A DNA stretch of 32,532 nucleotides from Planctomyces sp. (GTDB taxonomy: Bacteria > Planctomycetota > Planctomycetia > Planctomycetales > Planctomycetaceae): the NCBI GenBank assembly GCA_005791255.1, contig SXXK01000195.1:1-32532 (forward strand). The letters are read 5' to 3'. The position numbers were made by a program, and so were the translations under genes. Below the pieces are notes generated by a model. The model was given only the letters and a program-made list of their open reading frames with translations. It made no database searches and was not told where the DNA came from. The number at the start of each line of letters is the position of its first letter. The first letter of the stretch is position 1. Below, piece after piece: positions 1 through 7,706 of the stretch.

Positions 1-213
1 CAGATGTTCCGCAGCACCTTCGCTCGCACCATCATCGAAATGGCCATGGTCCAGCTCAGCCTGCTGGAAAATCTCTCCGCCATCAGCGACCTGCTCTCCG
101 GTCGACTCCCCACGCTGCCCGAACAGACCTCCGCAGCAGCCCCCGGGACACCACCATCCCAGCCCCCAGGCACGACGCCCGCCACCGCCGAAAAAAAAAA
201 GCCTCAGAGCTGA
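1..213 (+). CDS. dnaX: DNA polymerase III subunit gamma/tau (DnaX), 3' part, zero-frame (short) form
   Basis: This is the end of the clamp-loader ATPase subunit, whose N-terminal ATPase lies outside the window. The visible part resembles the helical clamp-loader collar region (FARTIIEMAMVQLSLLENL), followed by a Pro/Ala-rich linker. The zero frame reaches an A10 tract at 191-200 and stops four codons later at TGA 211-213. The frame one base back is open from there to 881 and encodes a tau-like C-terminal domain, so this stop probably defines the short gamma-like product. The gene is followed by ybaB and recR, the classical dnaX-ybaB-recR order, which supports the identification. Partial at the left edge; the start is not visible. 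A homopolymer miscount in the A tract cannot be excluded and would merge this with the next entry. Confidence 0.82.
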   Translation, partial: QMFRSTFARTIIEMAMVQLSLLENLSAISDLLSGRLPTLPEQTSAAAPGTPPSQPPGTTPATAEKKKPQS

Positions 214-220
214 CTCCTGA
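191..220 (+). promoter_or_regulatory. Candidate programmed -1 frameshift / slippage site in dnaX
   Basis: Ten consecutive A residues (191-200) are followed by G. In the zero frame the codons are GAA AAA AAA AAG, so positions 195-201 form the heptamer A-AAA-AAG, the same slippery heptamer used in E. coli dnaX. The zero-frame TGA follows at 211-213. A weak complementarity (TCAG 204-207 with CTGA 217-220) is the only downstream hairpin seen, and no clear upstream Shine-Dalgarno-like stimulator is visible. The run is also long enough for RNA polymerase slippage, as known for Thermus dnaX. An uncorrected sequencing indel is the main alternative. Confidence 0.55.
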
Positions 221-881
221 AAATTCGGAACACCACACACCCGAAACCACGGCAGTCGCTGAAACTCCGGTTCCCGCCACACCCGCTCCACCGGCCCCGG
301 CACTCGAACTCTCCGACAGCACACTCCCACAAATCATGCAGCTCCTGCTGAAATCCGCAAAACTCACAGCCGTAGCCGGACTTCGCATGGCACGCTCACT
401 GCAGCTCGCCGGACCGGCACGAGTCGAGTTTGTGCTGCCCGCTGGAGCTGAATTCGCCCGCAAAGCCCTCGACTCCGCAGAAAATCGCTCCTGGGTCGAA
501 TCGGAAATCCTGAGACTCACCGGAAAAACCGTGGCCGTCGGAATCCGCCTGGCACCGCCCGATCCCCCCGCCACACAGCCCCCCGAAACCGCCATCAATC
601 CCGGCACCACTCCAACCCAAAACAACAAAGCCGGCACTCAGGCCAGCCGGACACCCCCAAGCTCGCCCGCCGGAAAACCGCAGTCAGCCCCCGCCGGCAG
701 CCAGCGTCGCGAAACACGCCGCGAACCTGATGAACCACCTCAGTCAAACCTCATCGGCGAAGTTGACCCCCGCCGCGACGCCTATGTCTGCCACGTCATC
801 GAAACCTTTAACGCCACAGTGGTCCGCATCACGCACGCACCCGCCGCTCGCGGCACCAACAGCGATCCCGCATCACCGTAA
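201..881 (+). CDS. dnaX: DnaX tau-specific C-terminal extension, -1 frame relative to upstream dnaX
   Basis: This frame is open without a stop from the A10 tract to TAA 879-881. It reads as a Pro/Thr-rich linker, then a folded segment (about 318-560) with the pattern of the conserved DnaX C-terminal domain: a helical LPQIMQLLLKSAKL start, then VEFVLPAGAEFARKAL and a helix ending before TGKTVAVGIRL. A second Pro/Ser-rich, low-complexity linker follows (about 560-760). The tail DAYVCHVIETFNATVVRI could be the part that contacts the polymerase, but that is inference. The first internal ATG is at 336 with no convincing ribosome site, so independent translation is less likely than fusion to the upstream frame. 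The stop overlaps the ybaB ribosome-binding site, suggesting coupled translation. Confidence 0.72.
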   Translation, partial: ASELTPENSEHHTPETTAVAETPVPATPAPPAPALELSDSTLPQIMQLLLKSAKLTAVAGLRMARSLQLAGPARVEFVLPAGAEFARKALDSAENRSWVESEILRLTGKTVAVGIRLAPPDPPATQPPETAINPGTTPTQNNKAGTQASRTPPSSPAGKPQSAPAGSQRRETRREPDEPPQSNLIGEVDPRRDAYVCHVIETFNATVVRITHAPAARGTNSDPASP

Positions 882-893
882 AGGAGACACCAC

Positions 894-1250
894 ATGTTCG
901 AAGGACTGAAAAACCTCGCCAGCATCGCCAACATGACTCGCCAAAGCGGCGAGATTCAAAAGAAAATGGCCGAGCTGAAAGAACGTATCGGACGCATGGA
1001 AGTGGAAGGCACCGCCGGCGGTGATGCGGTGACCGTCCGCATCTCCGGCGACTTCCAGGTCCTCAATATCCACATTCACCAGTGGCTGGTCGAAGCACGC
1101 AATCAGCAGCTGCTCCAGCAACTCACTCAGGACGCCACCAACAACGCCATCCGGAAAGCCCGCGATATCGCTGCTGCGGAAATGGCCCGCGTGGCGGAAG
1201 AACTGAATCTGCCCGGAATGCAGGACGCTTTCGGGAAACTCATGGGCTGA
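894..1250 (+). CDS. ybaB: YbaB/EbfC family nucleoid-associated protein
   Basis: This 118-residue protein has the size and pattern of the YbaB/EbfC family, small dimeric DNA-binding proteins that coat the nucleoid. It opens with an amphipathic helix ([14 protein letters not shown], then [14 protein letters not shown]), continues with a beta segment containing [20 protein letters not shown], and ends in a long helix plus the family's NLPGM-type tail. AAGGAG lies just upstream of the ATG, directly after the dnaX stop, with 12 bases between the genes. It sits between dnaX and recR as in many bacteria, where a role in replication-linked repair or recombination is suspected. The family assignment is firm; its precise cellular role is not settled in any organism. 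Confidence 0.93.
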   Translation: MFEGLKNLASIANMTRQSGEIQKKMAELKERIGRMEVEGTAGGDAVTVRISGDFQVLNIHIHQWLVEARNQQLLQQLTQDATNNAIRKARDIAAAEMARVAEELNLPGMQDAFGKLMG

Positions 1251-1299
1251 ATTTCCCGACACCACACACAACGACAACCCTCTCACACGCAGAAACTGG

Positions 1300-1932
1300 A
1301 TGTCTGAAATGGCTCGACAGCCCGAAACTCAGGATCACCCCTACGGTCAGTCCGTCTCCAGACTCATCGATGAATTCGGTAAATTGCCCGGAATCGGTCG
1401 CAAAACCGCCGAACGCCTCGCCAATCACATCCTCAATGTCTCCACCGCAGAAGCCACCGCGCTGGCAGATGCCATTCGCGATGTCAAAGCCGCAGTCCGC
1501 CGCTGCTCCATCTGCTTCAACCTCACCGAAGAACCCGTCTGCCGCATGTGCCGCGACCCGCGACGCGATCAGCACGCCGTCTGCGTCGTGGAACAGCCTC
1601 GCGATGTCGTCGCACTCGAATCCTCCGGTGTCTGGGGGGGCATGTATCACGTCCTTGGTGGCCGCATCGCTCCGCTCGAAGGCATCGGCCCCGAAGACCT
1701 CACGATCCACCAACTGGTGCACCGCATCCGCAAACAGGGTATCACCGAAGTCGTCATGGCCACCAACCCCACACTCGAAGGTGATGGCACCGCCCTGTTC
1801 ATCACCAACCTCCTGCAAAATGACCCCGTCCGCATCACACGGCTGGCTCGAGGTATTGCGTCGGGCAGCGTTCTCGAATTTGCCAACCGCGAAATGCTGG
1901 CCGATGCACTCCGCGGACGACAGAAATTCTGA
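1300..1932 (+). CDS. recR: Recombination mediator protein RecR
   Basis: RecR works with RecO (and RecF) to load RecA on SSB-coated single-stranded gaps. The 210-residue product has the normal length and domain order: an N-terminal helix-hairpin-helix ([17 protein letters not shown], about 30-46), a four-cysteine zinc site (CSIC...CRMC, about 70-87), then a Toprim domain with the [12 protein letters not shown] strand and later GDGTALFI. The C-terminal segment [16 protein letters not shown] matches the family's Walker-B-like GxxLEYxD...L ending. ATG 1300 is taken as the start; ATG 1309 is possible, and no strong ribosome site separates them. The gap from ybaB is 49 bases, consistent with one operon. 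It converges with the DUF456 gene across a spacer of about 54 bases. Confidence 0.96.
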   Translation: MSEMARQPETQDHPYGQSVSRLIDEFGKLPGIGRKTAERLANHILNVSTAEATALADAIRDVKAAVRRCSICFNLTEEPVCRMCRDPRRDQHAVCVVEQPRDVVALESSGVWGGMYHVLGGRIAPLEGIGPEDLTIHQLVHRIRKQGITEVVMATNPTLEGDGTALFITNLLQNDPVRITRLARGIASGSVLEFANREMLADALRGRQKF

Positions 1933-1986
1933 TTCACATCCACGGCCCTGTCCCGGAACTGTCCCCGGCCCCGATCGCCAGACCTC

Positions 1987-2523
1987 TCAAAACACGAACA
2001 GCACCGCCTGCAGACAGAAAATCACCAGACCCACCGCCAGCTTGGCCGCCATCCCAATCAAACGCCCCTTCATCGCCGCCGCGCCGATCTGCGCCCGCTG
2101 CTCAGGTTCCGTCCCCGCCCACGCTTCACCCAGCCACGCTCCCGCAAACGCACCGCCCGCAGCGCCCAGAATTGCCCCAATCACACCACCCACAAACGGT
2201 ATCGGAACCAGAACCGAACCCACCAGACTGCCCACCATCGACAATAACAACGACAGCAGCATCGCCCTGCGAGTCGCTCCGCGACGACTGGCCGCCGCAG
2301 AACCCAGCACAGTCTCCAGCACCTCCCCCAAAACCGCCAGAACACCCGCTGCACACACCGCCCACCAACCCGGACCACTCACACCGCCCGACAGCCACAC
2401 CCAACCCGCCAGAGCCAGCACCATCAGCCAGTTCCCAGGCAGCATCACCAGTGACGCCGACAACCCCAGCATCTGCAACAACTGCAGCACCGCAAAAGAC
2501 AGCCACCACGACAGCCCACTCAT
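1987..2523 (-). CDS. DUF456 family integral membrane protein
   Basis: This 178-residue, very hydrophobic protein has about five or six membrane segments. The family signature is visible: an N-terminal LVMLPGNWLMVLALAGWVW, a middle helix with LAVLGEVLETVLGS, and a Gly/Ala-rich block (GGVIGAILGAAGGAFAGAWLGE) typical of DUF456. The function of the family is unknown. Its ATG at 2523 overlaps the TGA of the upstream aminotransferase as ATGA, so the two are almost certainly co-transcribed and translationally coupled. Whether this reflects a functional link to sulfur or amino-acid chemistry cannot be told from sequence. Confidence 0.88.
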   Translation of the reverse strand: MSGLSWWLSFAVLQLLQMLGLSASLVMLPGNWLMVLALAGWVWLSGGVSGPGWWAVCAAGVLAVLGEVLETVLGSAAASRRGATRRAMLLSLLLSMVGSLVGSVLVPIPFVGGVIGAILGAAGGAFAGAWLGEAWAGTEPEQRAQIGAAAMKGRLIGMAAKLAVGLVIFCLQAVLFVF

Positions 2524-3677
2524 CGAGCCACCATCGCCAGCTCTCCAACCGCCGACACCGCCTGCGCCAACTCAGACTCCGTCGTAAACTCACCCACACT
2601 CAATCGCACAGCCCCACCCGCAGACTCCGTTCCCAAAGCCCGATGAACCAGCGGAGCACAATGCAGGCCCGCTCGACAGCGGATCCCAAACGCCTGCTCC
2701 AGAACCATCGCCGCTTCATGAGCATCCAGGCCGGGCACCACAAAACTCACAATCCCGCAAATCTCGCCAGGTACACTCGGAGTCAGCAAACGCAGACCCG
2801 AAATTCGACCAAGCTCCGCCAACAGCCAGTCCGTCTTCGCCACCAGATTCGCTCGCAGTAACTCAGGAGTTCTCTCCAGAACCCAGTCCGCAGCCGCTCC
2901 CAGCCCCGCTATCCCCGGCATATTCAAATTGCCACTCTCAAACTTCTCCGGCATTCGCTCCGGCTGCGCCAGCAATTCACTCTCCGTTCCCGTTCCGCCA
3001 AACTTCAACGGTGAGACCAGATCCTCTCGACCCTCACGAAAAACCAGCACTCCCGTTCCCAGGGGGCCGCACAAACCCTTGTGCCCCGGCAACGCCAAAA
3101 AATCAGCCCCCAAAACATCCAGACTGCAAGGCCAGTGACCAGCCGTCTGCGCTGCATCCACCAGCACCAGGGCCCCCCGAGACGCTGCCAGGGCCGCCAG
3201 CTCCGACACCCGCTGCACACGCCCCGTCACGTTCGATGCATGCGTCAATACCACCAGACGAACAGGACCCGCGTCCAGCTGTTGCTCCAGCTGCACCGCA
3301 TCCAGCAAACCCGTACCGGCATCAAAACCCAGCAGATCCAGATGAATCCCCCGAGTCCTCTCGAGCCAGGCCAGCGGACGCAGCACCGAATTGTGGTCCA
3401 GCTCAGAAGCAATCACACGATCGCCCGCACTCAGCAATCCCAGCAGGACCGTGTTCAGACTCTCTGTGCACCCCGATGTCAGTACCACCTGACAAGGTGA
3501 CGAGACTCCCAAAATCGCGGCCAGCGACAAACGACAGCGCTGCACCAGCAGCGCCGCATCCACCGCTCCCGCATGTCCACCCCGACCCGCCGCACAACCC
3601 GACCGCAACCAGCCCTCTACCGCTCGAATGACGGATTCCGGGCGAGGAAAACTGGTCGCGGCGTTGTCAAAATACAT
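2520..3677 (-). CDS. Class-V aminotransferase, cysteine desulfurase family (PLP-dependent)
   Basis: The 385-residue product matches the SufS/NifS-like fold, which removes sulfur from cysteine to give alanine and an enzyme persulfide. The N-terminus MYFDNAATSFPRPESV is typical of the cysteine-desulfurase subgroup containing am_tr_V-type proteins. Visible PLP-site residues include H95 (SELDHNSVLRP), D174 and Q177 (VDAAQTAGH) and the Schiff-base lysine K200 (LPGHKGLCG). A C-terminal cysteine lies in RAGLHCAPL, the expected position of the reactive-loop cysteine. The frame extends upstream, but the extra 51 residues are Cys/Arg-rich and unlike the family, so ATG 3677 (after a weak GGGGA) was chosen. 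It begins 13 bases after the SEC-C gene stop and overlaps DUF456 by four bases. Whether it serves Fe-S cluster, tRNA or other sulfur transfer is not visible. Confidence 0.9.
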   Translation of the reverse strand: MYFDNAATSFPRPESVIRAVEGWLRSGCAAGRGGHAGAVDAALLVQRCRLSLAAILGVSSPCQVVLTSGCTESLNTVLLGLLSAGDRVIASELDHNSVLRPLAWLERTRGIHLDLLGFDAGTGLLDAVQLEQQLDAGPVRLVVLTHASNVTGRVQRVSELAALAASRGALVLVDAAQTAGHWPCSLDVLGADFLALPGHKGLCGPLGTGVLVFREGREDLVSPLKFGGTGTESELLAQPERMPEKFESGNLNMPGIAGLGAAADWVLERTPELLRANLVAKTDWLLAELGRISGLRLLTPSVPGEICGIVSFVVPGLDAHEAAMVLEQAFGIRCRAGLHCAPLVHRALGTESAGGAVRLSVGEFTTESELAQAVSAVGELAMVAR

Positions 3678-3690
3678 GCCCGCTTCCCCA

Positions 3691-5835
3691 TCACTGCCCC
3701 GGCAGCCACAACTGACCACCACCTGCAGCAGGAGCCTCCGCGGAGGAACCAGGCAACCACAATCCGCCACCAGACCCCGCACCACCCGCCAAACCGCCGT
3801 CCAGCTCCGACAACAAATCCGTCGCACCAACCGCCGTCAACTGATCTGCCAGCAGCTCACGCAGCTCCGGAACCTTCATCAAATACTGGTCACGGAAACG
3901 ATGCAGCAACGACTTCACTGCAGGATTCCGCACGTCGTCCAGCAAATACGACAAATGCCGAATGTCCAGCTCAAGGCGGATCCGGAACGCATCCGGACCT
4001 GTCACCAGACCACGCGCCCGGTCCAGCATGCTGCAGGCCAGCTCCAGATTGTTGGAAACCCGCGCCAGCGAGGCCCGCGTCTGACAGGCACTGACCGCTT
4101 CCGTCCAGTCCCCAAACTGGTTCTGCTCCAGAAGTCGGTCAAAACATCGCTCCGCCAGCCGCACATAACCCATCATCCCCAGACGACTGCCCAGCTCACG
4201 CAGATTCCCGGATGCCGTAGCCACGTCAATCCGCCCCAGAGACAGCGAATTGAATGCACCCAGATGAGCACTGCCGTCAAACGGAAACGCCGCTCGCGGA
4301 GGCAGCTGCAAACGCTCAAATGTCACCGACTCCGCCGGATCCATGTCGCGACGACGCAGCAGATCATGCAGCACCAAAACCGCAGCCGTCAGGCACCGAC
4401 GCAGCTCCGGAACACCGGCAGCCTCCAGCGGACTGCGATTGCCCAGCACTGCCAGTGGCTGACTCAGCCACACCTCAACACCCGCCGACATCCCCTCACC
4501 CAGCAACCGACGATACTCCAGCGACGACATCTCGTCCGGACGCACATGCCGCAACTCGAACGGCAGCAACATCGGAGGCTCCGATGACACACGCTCCCGA
4601 ACCTCCTCACCAGCAGACGTCACAATCAGGTCACCCAGCACCTCACGCAAAAACTGCAGCGATCGCTCCAGCAACGCTTCCGATGTCGTCACATCAATCC
4701 ACGGCGATGAGATGTCCGAAGCCGCTGCCGCCTCCGCATCCACCACATCAAACACATCCAGATCCGCCAGAGATTCCGGCAATGCACTCAAACCCGTGGT
4801 ACCCACCGGATCCTGCAGCAACACCACCTCCGACACATGATCCGTCCCCGGAAAATGCTCACAGTCCTCGTGATCGTGCGACTTCAAAAACCGCACATTC
4901 TTCGCGTCACGCAGACGAGAAACCAGCTCGGATACCGAACGCACCTGCAGCCGCGCCGTGACAACATAGACCCGCTCCTGACTCCACAGCTGGTCCACCA
5001 TCTGCGCCAGCGCCTCAGCGTCAGTCGCCTGCTCAGCGTCAGTCAGCAACGTCGCCGCATGATGCAGTGATGATGCACCCTCACGATCACGACCGTCCCA
5101 CAACTGACACAACCCCAGATTAAACCACACCGCACCTTCAGTCGGTAACTGGTCGGCCAAACGATTGTACAGAATCGACGCCGGTTCCCAGCAGCCCAGC
5201 AGACACAGCTTGCGAGCCCTCTGGTCCTGCAACACCACCTCGTCAGAACCGGCAATCGGCAGCAGACTCCACGTCGTCCTGCACATCGCCGGCAGATTGC
5301 GATCCCCCTCCACCGACATCAGACGCGACAGAACTGTCTGCTGAGTCTCCCCGCGAGATAACCGCAGAGACAGTGCCAGATGCTCACGACCCGCCAGAAT
5401 CGAACCCCGCTGCAGCATCTCCATCGCCACTCGATACGCCAGACCTGCCACCTTCTCAGGATACTGACGCGAAGAAATCTGAAAGGCACGGTGCAGCAAT
5501 CGACGAGTCGCCTCGAAACCCTCCCGCACCAGACGCAGCTCTGATACCAGCAGCAGCATCATCGGATGGTCCGGATGAGCCTTCAAAAAGTCGGCCCCCA
5601 CCGCCACCGCATCGTTGTGCCGACGCAGGTCCAGCAATACTCCCATCAGCTCACGAACCACCGATTCCTTGTCCGGAAACCTCTTCTGCAGAGTCCGCAG
5701 CAGCTCCAGAGCCACCTCCGGCTGGTTCTCACGCAGAGTACTGGCTCGGGATAACTCGGGCAGCACGTCCTGACAACAAAACTTCAGCTTCTTACCGCTG
5801 CCACAGATGCACAATGCGTATGAGTCAAGAGCCAT
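3691..5835 (-). CDS. SEC-C motif / TPR-like helical repeat protein with tandem LWLPG tail
   Basis: The 714-residue protein begins with an SEC-C zinc-binding motif (C9, C11, C20, C21: CICGSGKKLKFCC), which in SecA binds SecB and ribosomes. The rest is mostly helical, with TPR-like repeats near residues 25-130 (EVALELLRTLQKRFPDK, then RRHNDAVAVGADFLKAHPDHP) and again near 200-260 (PASILYNRLADQLPTEGAVWFNLGLCQL). The middle and C-terminal halves are unassigned. The final 30 residues carry GLWLPG and QLWLPGQ in Gly-rich sequence, a tandem short motif. ATG 5835 was chosen because it places the SEC-C motif right at the N-terminus; a GTG at 5877 would add 14 residues. It lies just upstream of the aminotransferase and probably shares its operon. 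Likely a cytoplasmic adaptor; the partner is unknown. Confidence 0.82.
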   Translation of the reverse strand: MALDSYALCICGSGKKLKFCCQDVLPELSRASTLRENQPEVALELLRTLQKRFPDKESVVRELMGVLLDLRRHNDAVAVGADFLKAHPDHPMMLLLVSELRLVREGFEATRRLLHRAFQISSRQYPEKVAGLAYRVAMEMLQRGSILAGREHLALSLRLSRGETQQTVLSRLMSVEGDRNLPAMCRTTWSLLPIAGSDEVVLQDQRARKLCLLGCWEPASILYNRLADQLPTEGAVWFNLGLCQLWDGRDREGASSLHHAATLLTDAEQATDAEALAQMVDQLWSQERVYVVTARLQVRSVSELVSRLRDAKNVRFLKSHDHEDCEHFPGTDHVSEVVLLQDPVGTTGLSALPESLADLDVFDVVDAEAAAASDISSPWIDVTTSEALLERSLQFLREVLGDLIVTSAGEEVRERVSSEPPMLLPFELRHVRPDEMSSLEYRRLLGEGMSAGVEVWLSQPLAVLGNRSPLEAAGVPELRRCLTAAVLVLHDLLRRRDMDPAESVTFERLQLPPRAAFPFDGSAHLGAFNSLSLGRIDVATASGNLRELGSRLGMMGYVRLAERCFDRLLEQNQFGDWTEAVSACQTRASLARVSNNLELACSMLDRARGLVTGPDAFRIRLELDIRHLSYLLDDVRNPAVKSLLHRFRDQYLMKVPELRELLADQLTAVGATDLLSELDGGLAGGAGSGGGLWLPGSSAEAPAAGGGQLWLPGQ

Positions 5836-6092
5836 ACTTCCCGGTTCCCGTTTCCTGAACGTGTTTTCTGAAATCACCGGCTGATCCGGTGCTGTTGTTG
5901 CAATTCGACTGCTGTTTCATCGTGATTTCATGCGTCGCCAATGCCGAGACAGGCGCGCCGCAGGTGAGAAATCTAGCAGAAGCGGGGCGAATGTGGCAGT
6001 CCCAGCAGCCCCGCGTTCTCAGAAGAAGTGCGGAAAGCAAAACCCCCGCGCACCTGCACCAATACCGCAATCCGCGAATTTCGCCGTTCCTC
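5836..6092. other. Spacer between BRCT-TPR and SEC-C genes
   Basis: A 257-base spacer. It includes the GTG (5877) alternative start of the SEC-C gene. No promoter or terminator with a clear stem or T tract was seen. Read-through from the BRCT-TPR gene and a separate promoter are both possible. Confidence 0.3.
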
Positions 6093-7559
6093 TCAGTCCA
6101 ACAGCGATTCCAACGGCAATCCCGCTCCCGCCACACATCCCCCACCGATACCAGACTCCAGACCACCGGCTCGCATCCGCGCGTGCTCAGACCACGGGCC
6201 GCGACTGTCAAACTGCAGATACTGACGCCAGTATTCCACCGCCTCAGACTCCCGACCCAGACGGTCCAGCAACTGCGCAAAACTCAGTAACACGTCCGGA
6301 TTCGAAGGATGAATCGCCAGCGCAGCCCGCAATGACTCCTCCGCCGCCTCAAACTCCTCCAGCTCCGCCTGCAGACAACCCAACTGCGACCAGGCTTCAA
6401 TGAACTCAGGAGCCCACTCGATGGCACAGTAATAACGCTCCACCGCCGCCTCCAGCCGACCACCCCGATACAACGCATCCGCCAAATGAAAATTCACGTC
6501 CGCAGGATCCGGCTGCAGCGGCTCTTCACCACCACCCCAGCCCCCCGCACGCCGCACACCCAAACCACCCGACGCGCTGCCCAGTAAACACAGGGAACGC
6601 CGAAATACCGTTACCGCCTGCTCAAACTCCCCGCTCTCACTCAAACGACACCCCTCGTGAAACCACTCCTCCGCCGTCCACGGCTCCGACTCCGATCGCA
6701 CGCCACCCGCCAAACCCGCAAATGACAACACCCCGCCCTCAGCAGCACCCGCCGGATCCCCCGCCCACACACACTCGCCATGCACACCACCAGAGCTGCC
6801 CAATTCACCACCCGACAGCACCGCCGGCAGACCGGATCCACCCTCAAAATCCAGCAGACGCTGGCCCGTGCGAGGATTCAAAACGCCACGCTCGTCCCGC
6901 AGCAGTATCTGATCGTCATGCACCAGCAGATTCAGCTGCGCCAGTGAACGATCCGTCCCCGCCAGCACCCGACTCAGCTCGCACAGACTCCGCTCAATCA
7001 CCTCCGCCGAAACTCCCTCACCCAGCAAACCCGCCAGACGACGCGCTCCCGCAGCCTCCCGATAGTCAAACCACGGCAATCGCCCCACTGTCCGCACCGG
7101 ACGCAACAGACCCAGTCGAGCCCACCGGCGAATCAAACGCACAGGGACGTTCAGCATCCGACTGAGCATCGCCGGAGTATGCGCGCGGCGAATCTCGTCC
7201 CGACGCTCATCCAAACCCAGCATCTGCAGCCAGTCAGACTCCGCCACGATCCGGATCCCCGCACCCTCCGCCACCAGCTGCAATGCCTGCCGCAGCTTCA
7301 CCGAAGCTCGACCGTCGTCCTCCAGCGCCCAACCCTCCTCACCAATCACCAGCAGTGTCGTCCCCTGACTCAGCGCCTGCACACCTCGACCACCCGCCCG
7401 CTCCACCAGCTCCAAAGCTGCCTTGTGAGTCATCGAGGCCAGTGTCCCCGTAAAGGACACCACCTGCCCCGACAGCACACGCTGAACCACCACTTCTGTT
7501 GCTGCACTCAGGTTCACGATTTTGCCCGCTTCGCCGATCCCATCCCGCGGAATTTCCAT
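6093..7559 (-). CDS. BRCT domain - MerR-like HTH - TPR fusion protein
   Basis: This 488-residue protein joins three modules. Residues about 30-112 form a BRCT domain like that of DNA ligase or RFC1 (VVSFTGTLASMTHKAALELVERAGG, then TTLLVIGEEGW). Residues about 127-172 look like a MerR-type winged helix (TPAMLSRMLNVPVRLIRRWARLGLLRP, then WFDYREAAGARRLAGLL). Residues about 295-455 contain TPR units (AEEWFHEGCRLSESGEFEQAVTVFRRSL; VNFHLADALYRGGRLEAAVERYYCAIEWAP). A Gly-rich linker separates the HTH part from the repeats. ATG 7559 was preferred over an in-frame TTG at 7571. It is divergent from glyA across about 147 bases. Function unknown; a phospho-peptide- or DNA-end-responsive regulator is only a guess. 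It may be the first gene of the minus-strand cluster, although 257 bases separate it from the SEC-C gene. Confidence 0.85.
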   Translation of the reverse strand: MEIPRDGIGEAGKIVNLSAATEVVVQRVLSGQVVSFTGTLASMTHKAALELVERAGGRGVQALSQGTTLLVIGEEGWALEDDGRASVKLRQALQLVAEGAGIRIVAESDWLQMLGLDERRDEIRRAHTPAMLSRMLNVPVRLIRRWARLGLLRPVRTVGRLPWFDYREAAGARRLAGLLGEGVSAEVIERSLCELSRVLAGTDRSLAQLNLLVHDDQILLRDERGVLNPRTGQRLLDFEGGSGLPAVLSGGELGSSGGVHGECVWAGDPAGAAEGGVLSFAGLAGGVRSESEPWTAEEWFHEGCRLSESGEFEQAVTVFRRSLCLLGSASGGLGVRRAGGWGGGEEPLQPDPADVNFHLADALYRGGRLEAAVERYYCAIEWAPEFIEAWSQLGCLQAELEEFEAAEESLRAALAIHPSNPDVLLSFAQLLDRLGRESEAVEYWRQYLQFDSRGPWSEHARMRAGGLESGIGGGCVAGAGLPLESLLD

Positions 7560-7706
7560 ACCCCCAATCAACGAAGATATCGTGACCGCAGGGCAAAAGG
7601 TAGCATCCTCGAGCAGTCAACGGGGTAAAGACTCAGGGTTGCCTTACCAACGCCGGCAAAACTTACCGCCGCTGCCTTCCAGAACACAGACAGGACATCT
7701 GTACAT

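Noticed and set aside
83-637. 184-residue minus-strand open frame across the dnaX tail
   Set aside because: Ser/Gly/Ala-rich shadow opposite the linker; it conflicts with the dnaX-ybaB-recR cluster.
1082-2587. 501-residue + strand frame crossing ybaB, recR and DUF456
   Set aside because: Runs out of frame through two conserved genes, and its translation is low-complexity.
7560-7706. Glycine riboswitch before glyA
   Set aside because: The 147-base spacer shows no recognisable tandem aptamer core or expression-platform hairpin.
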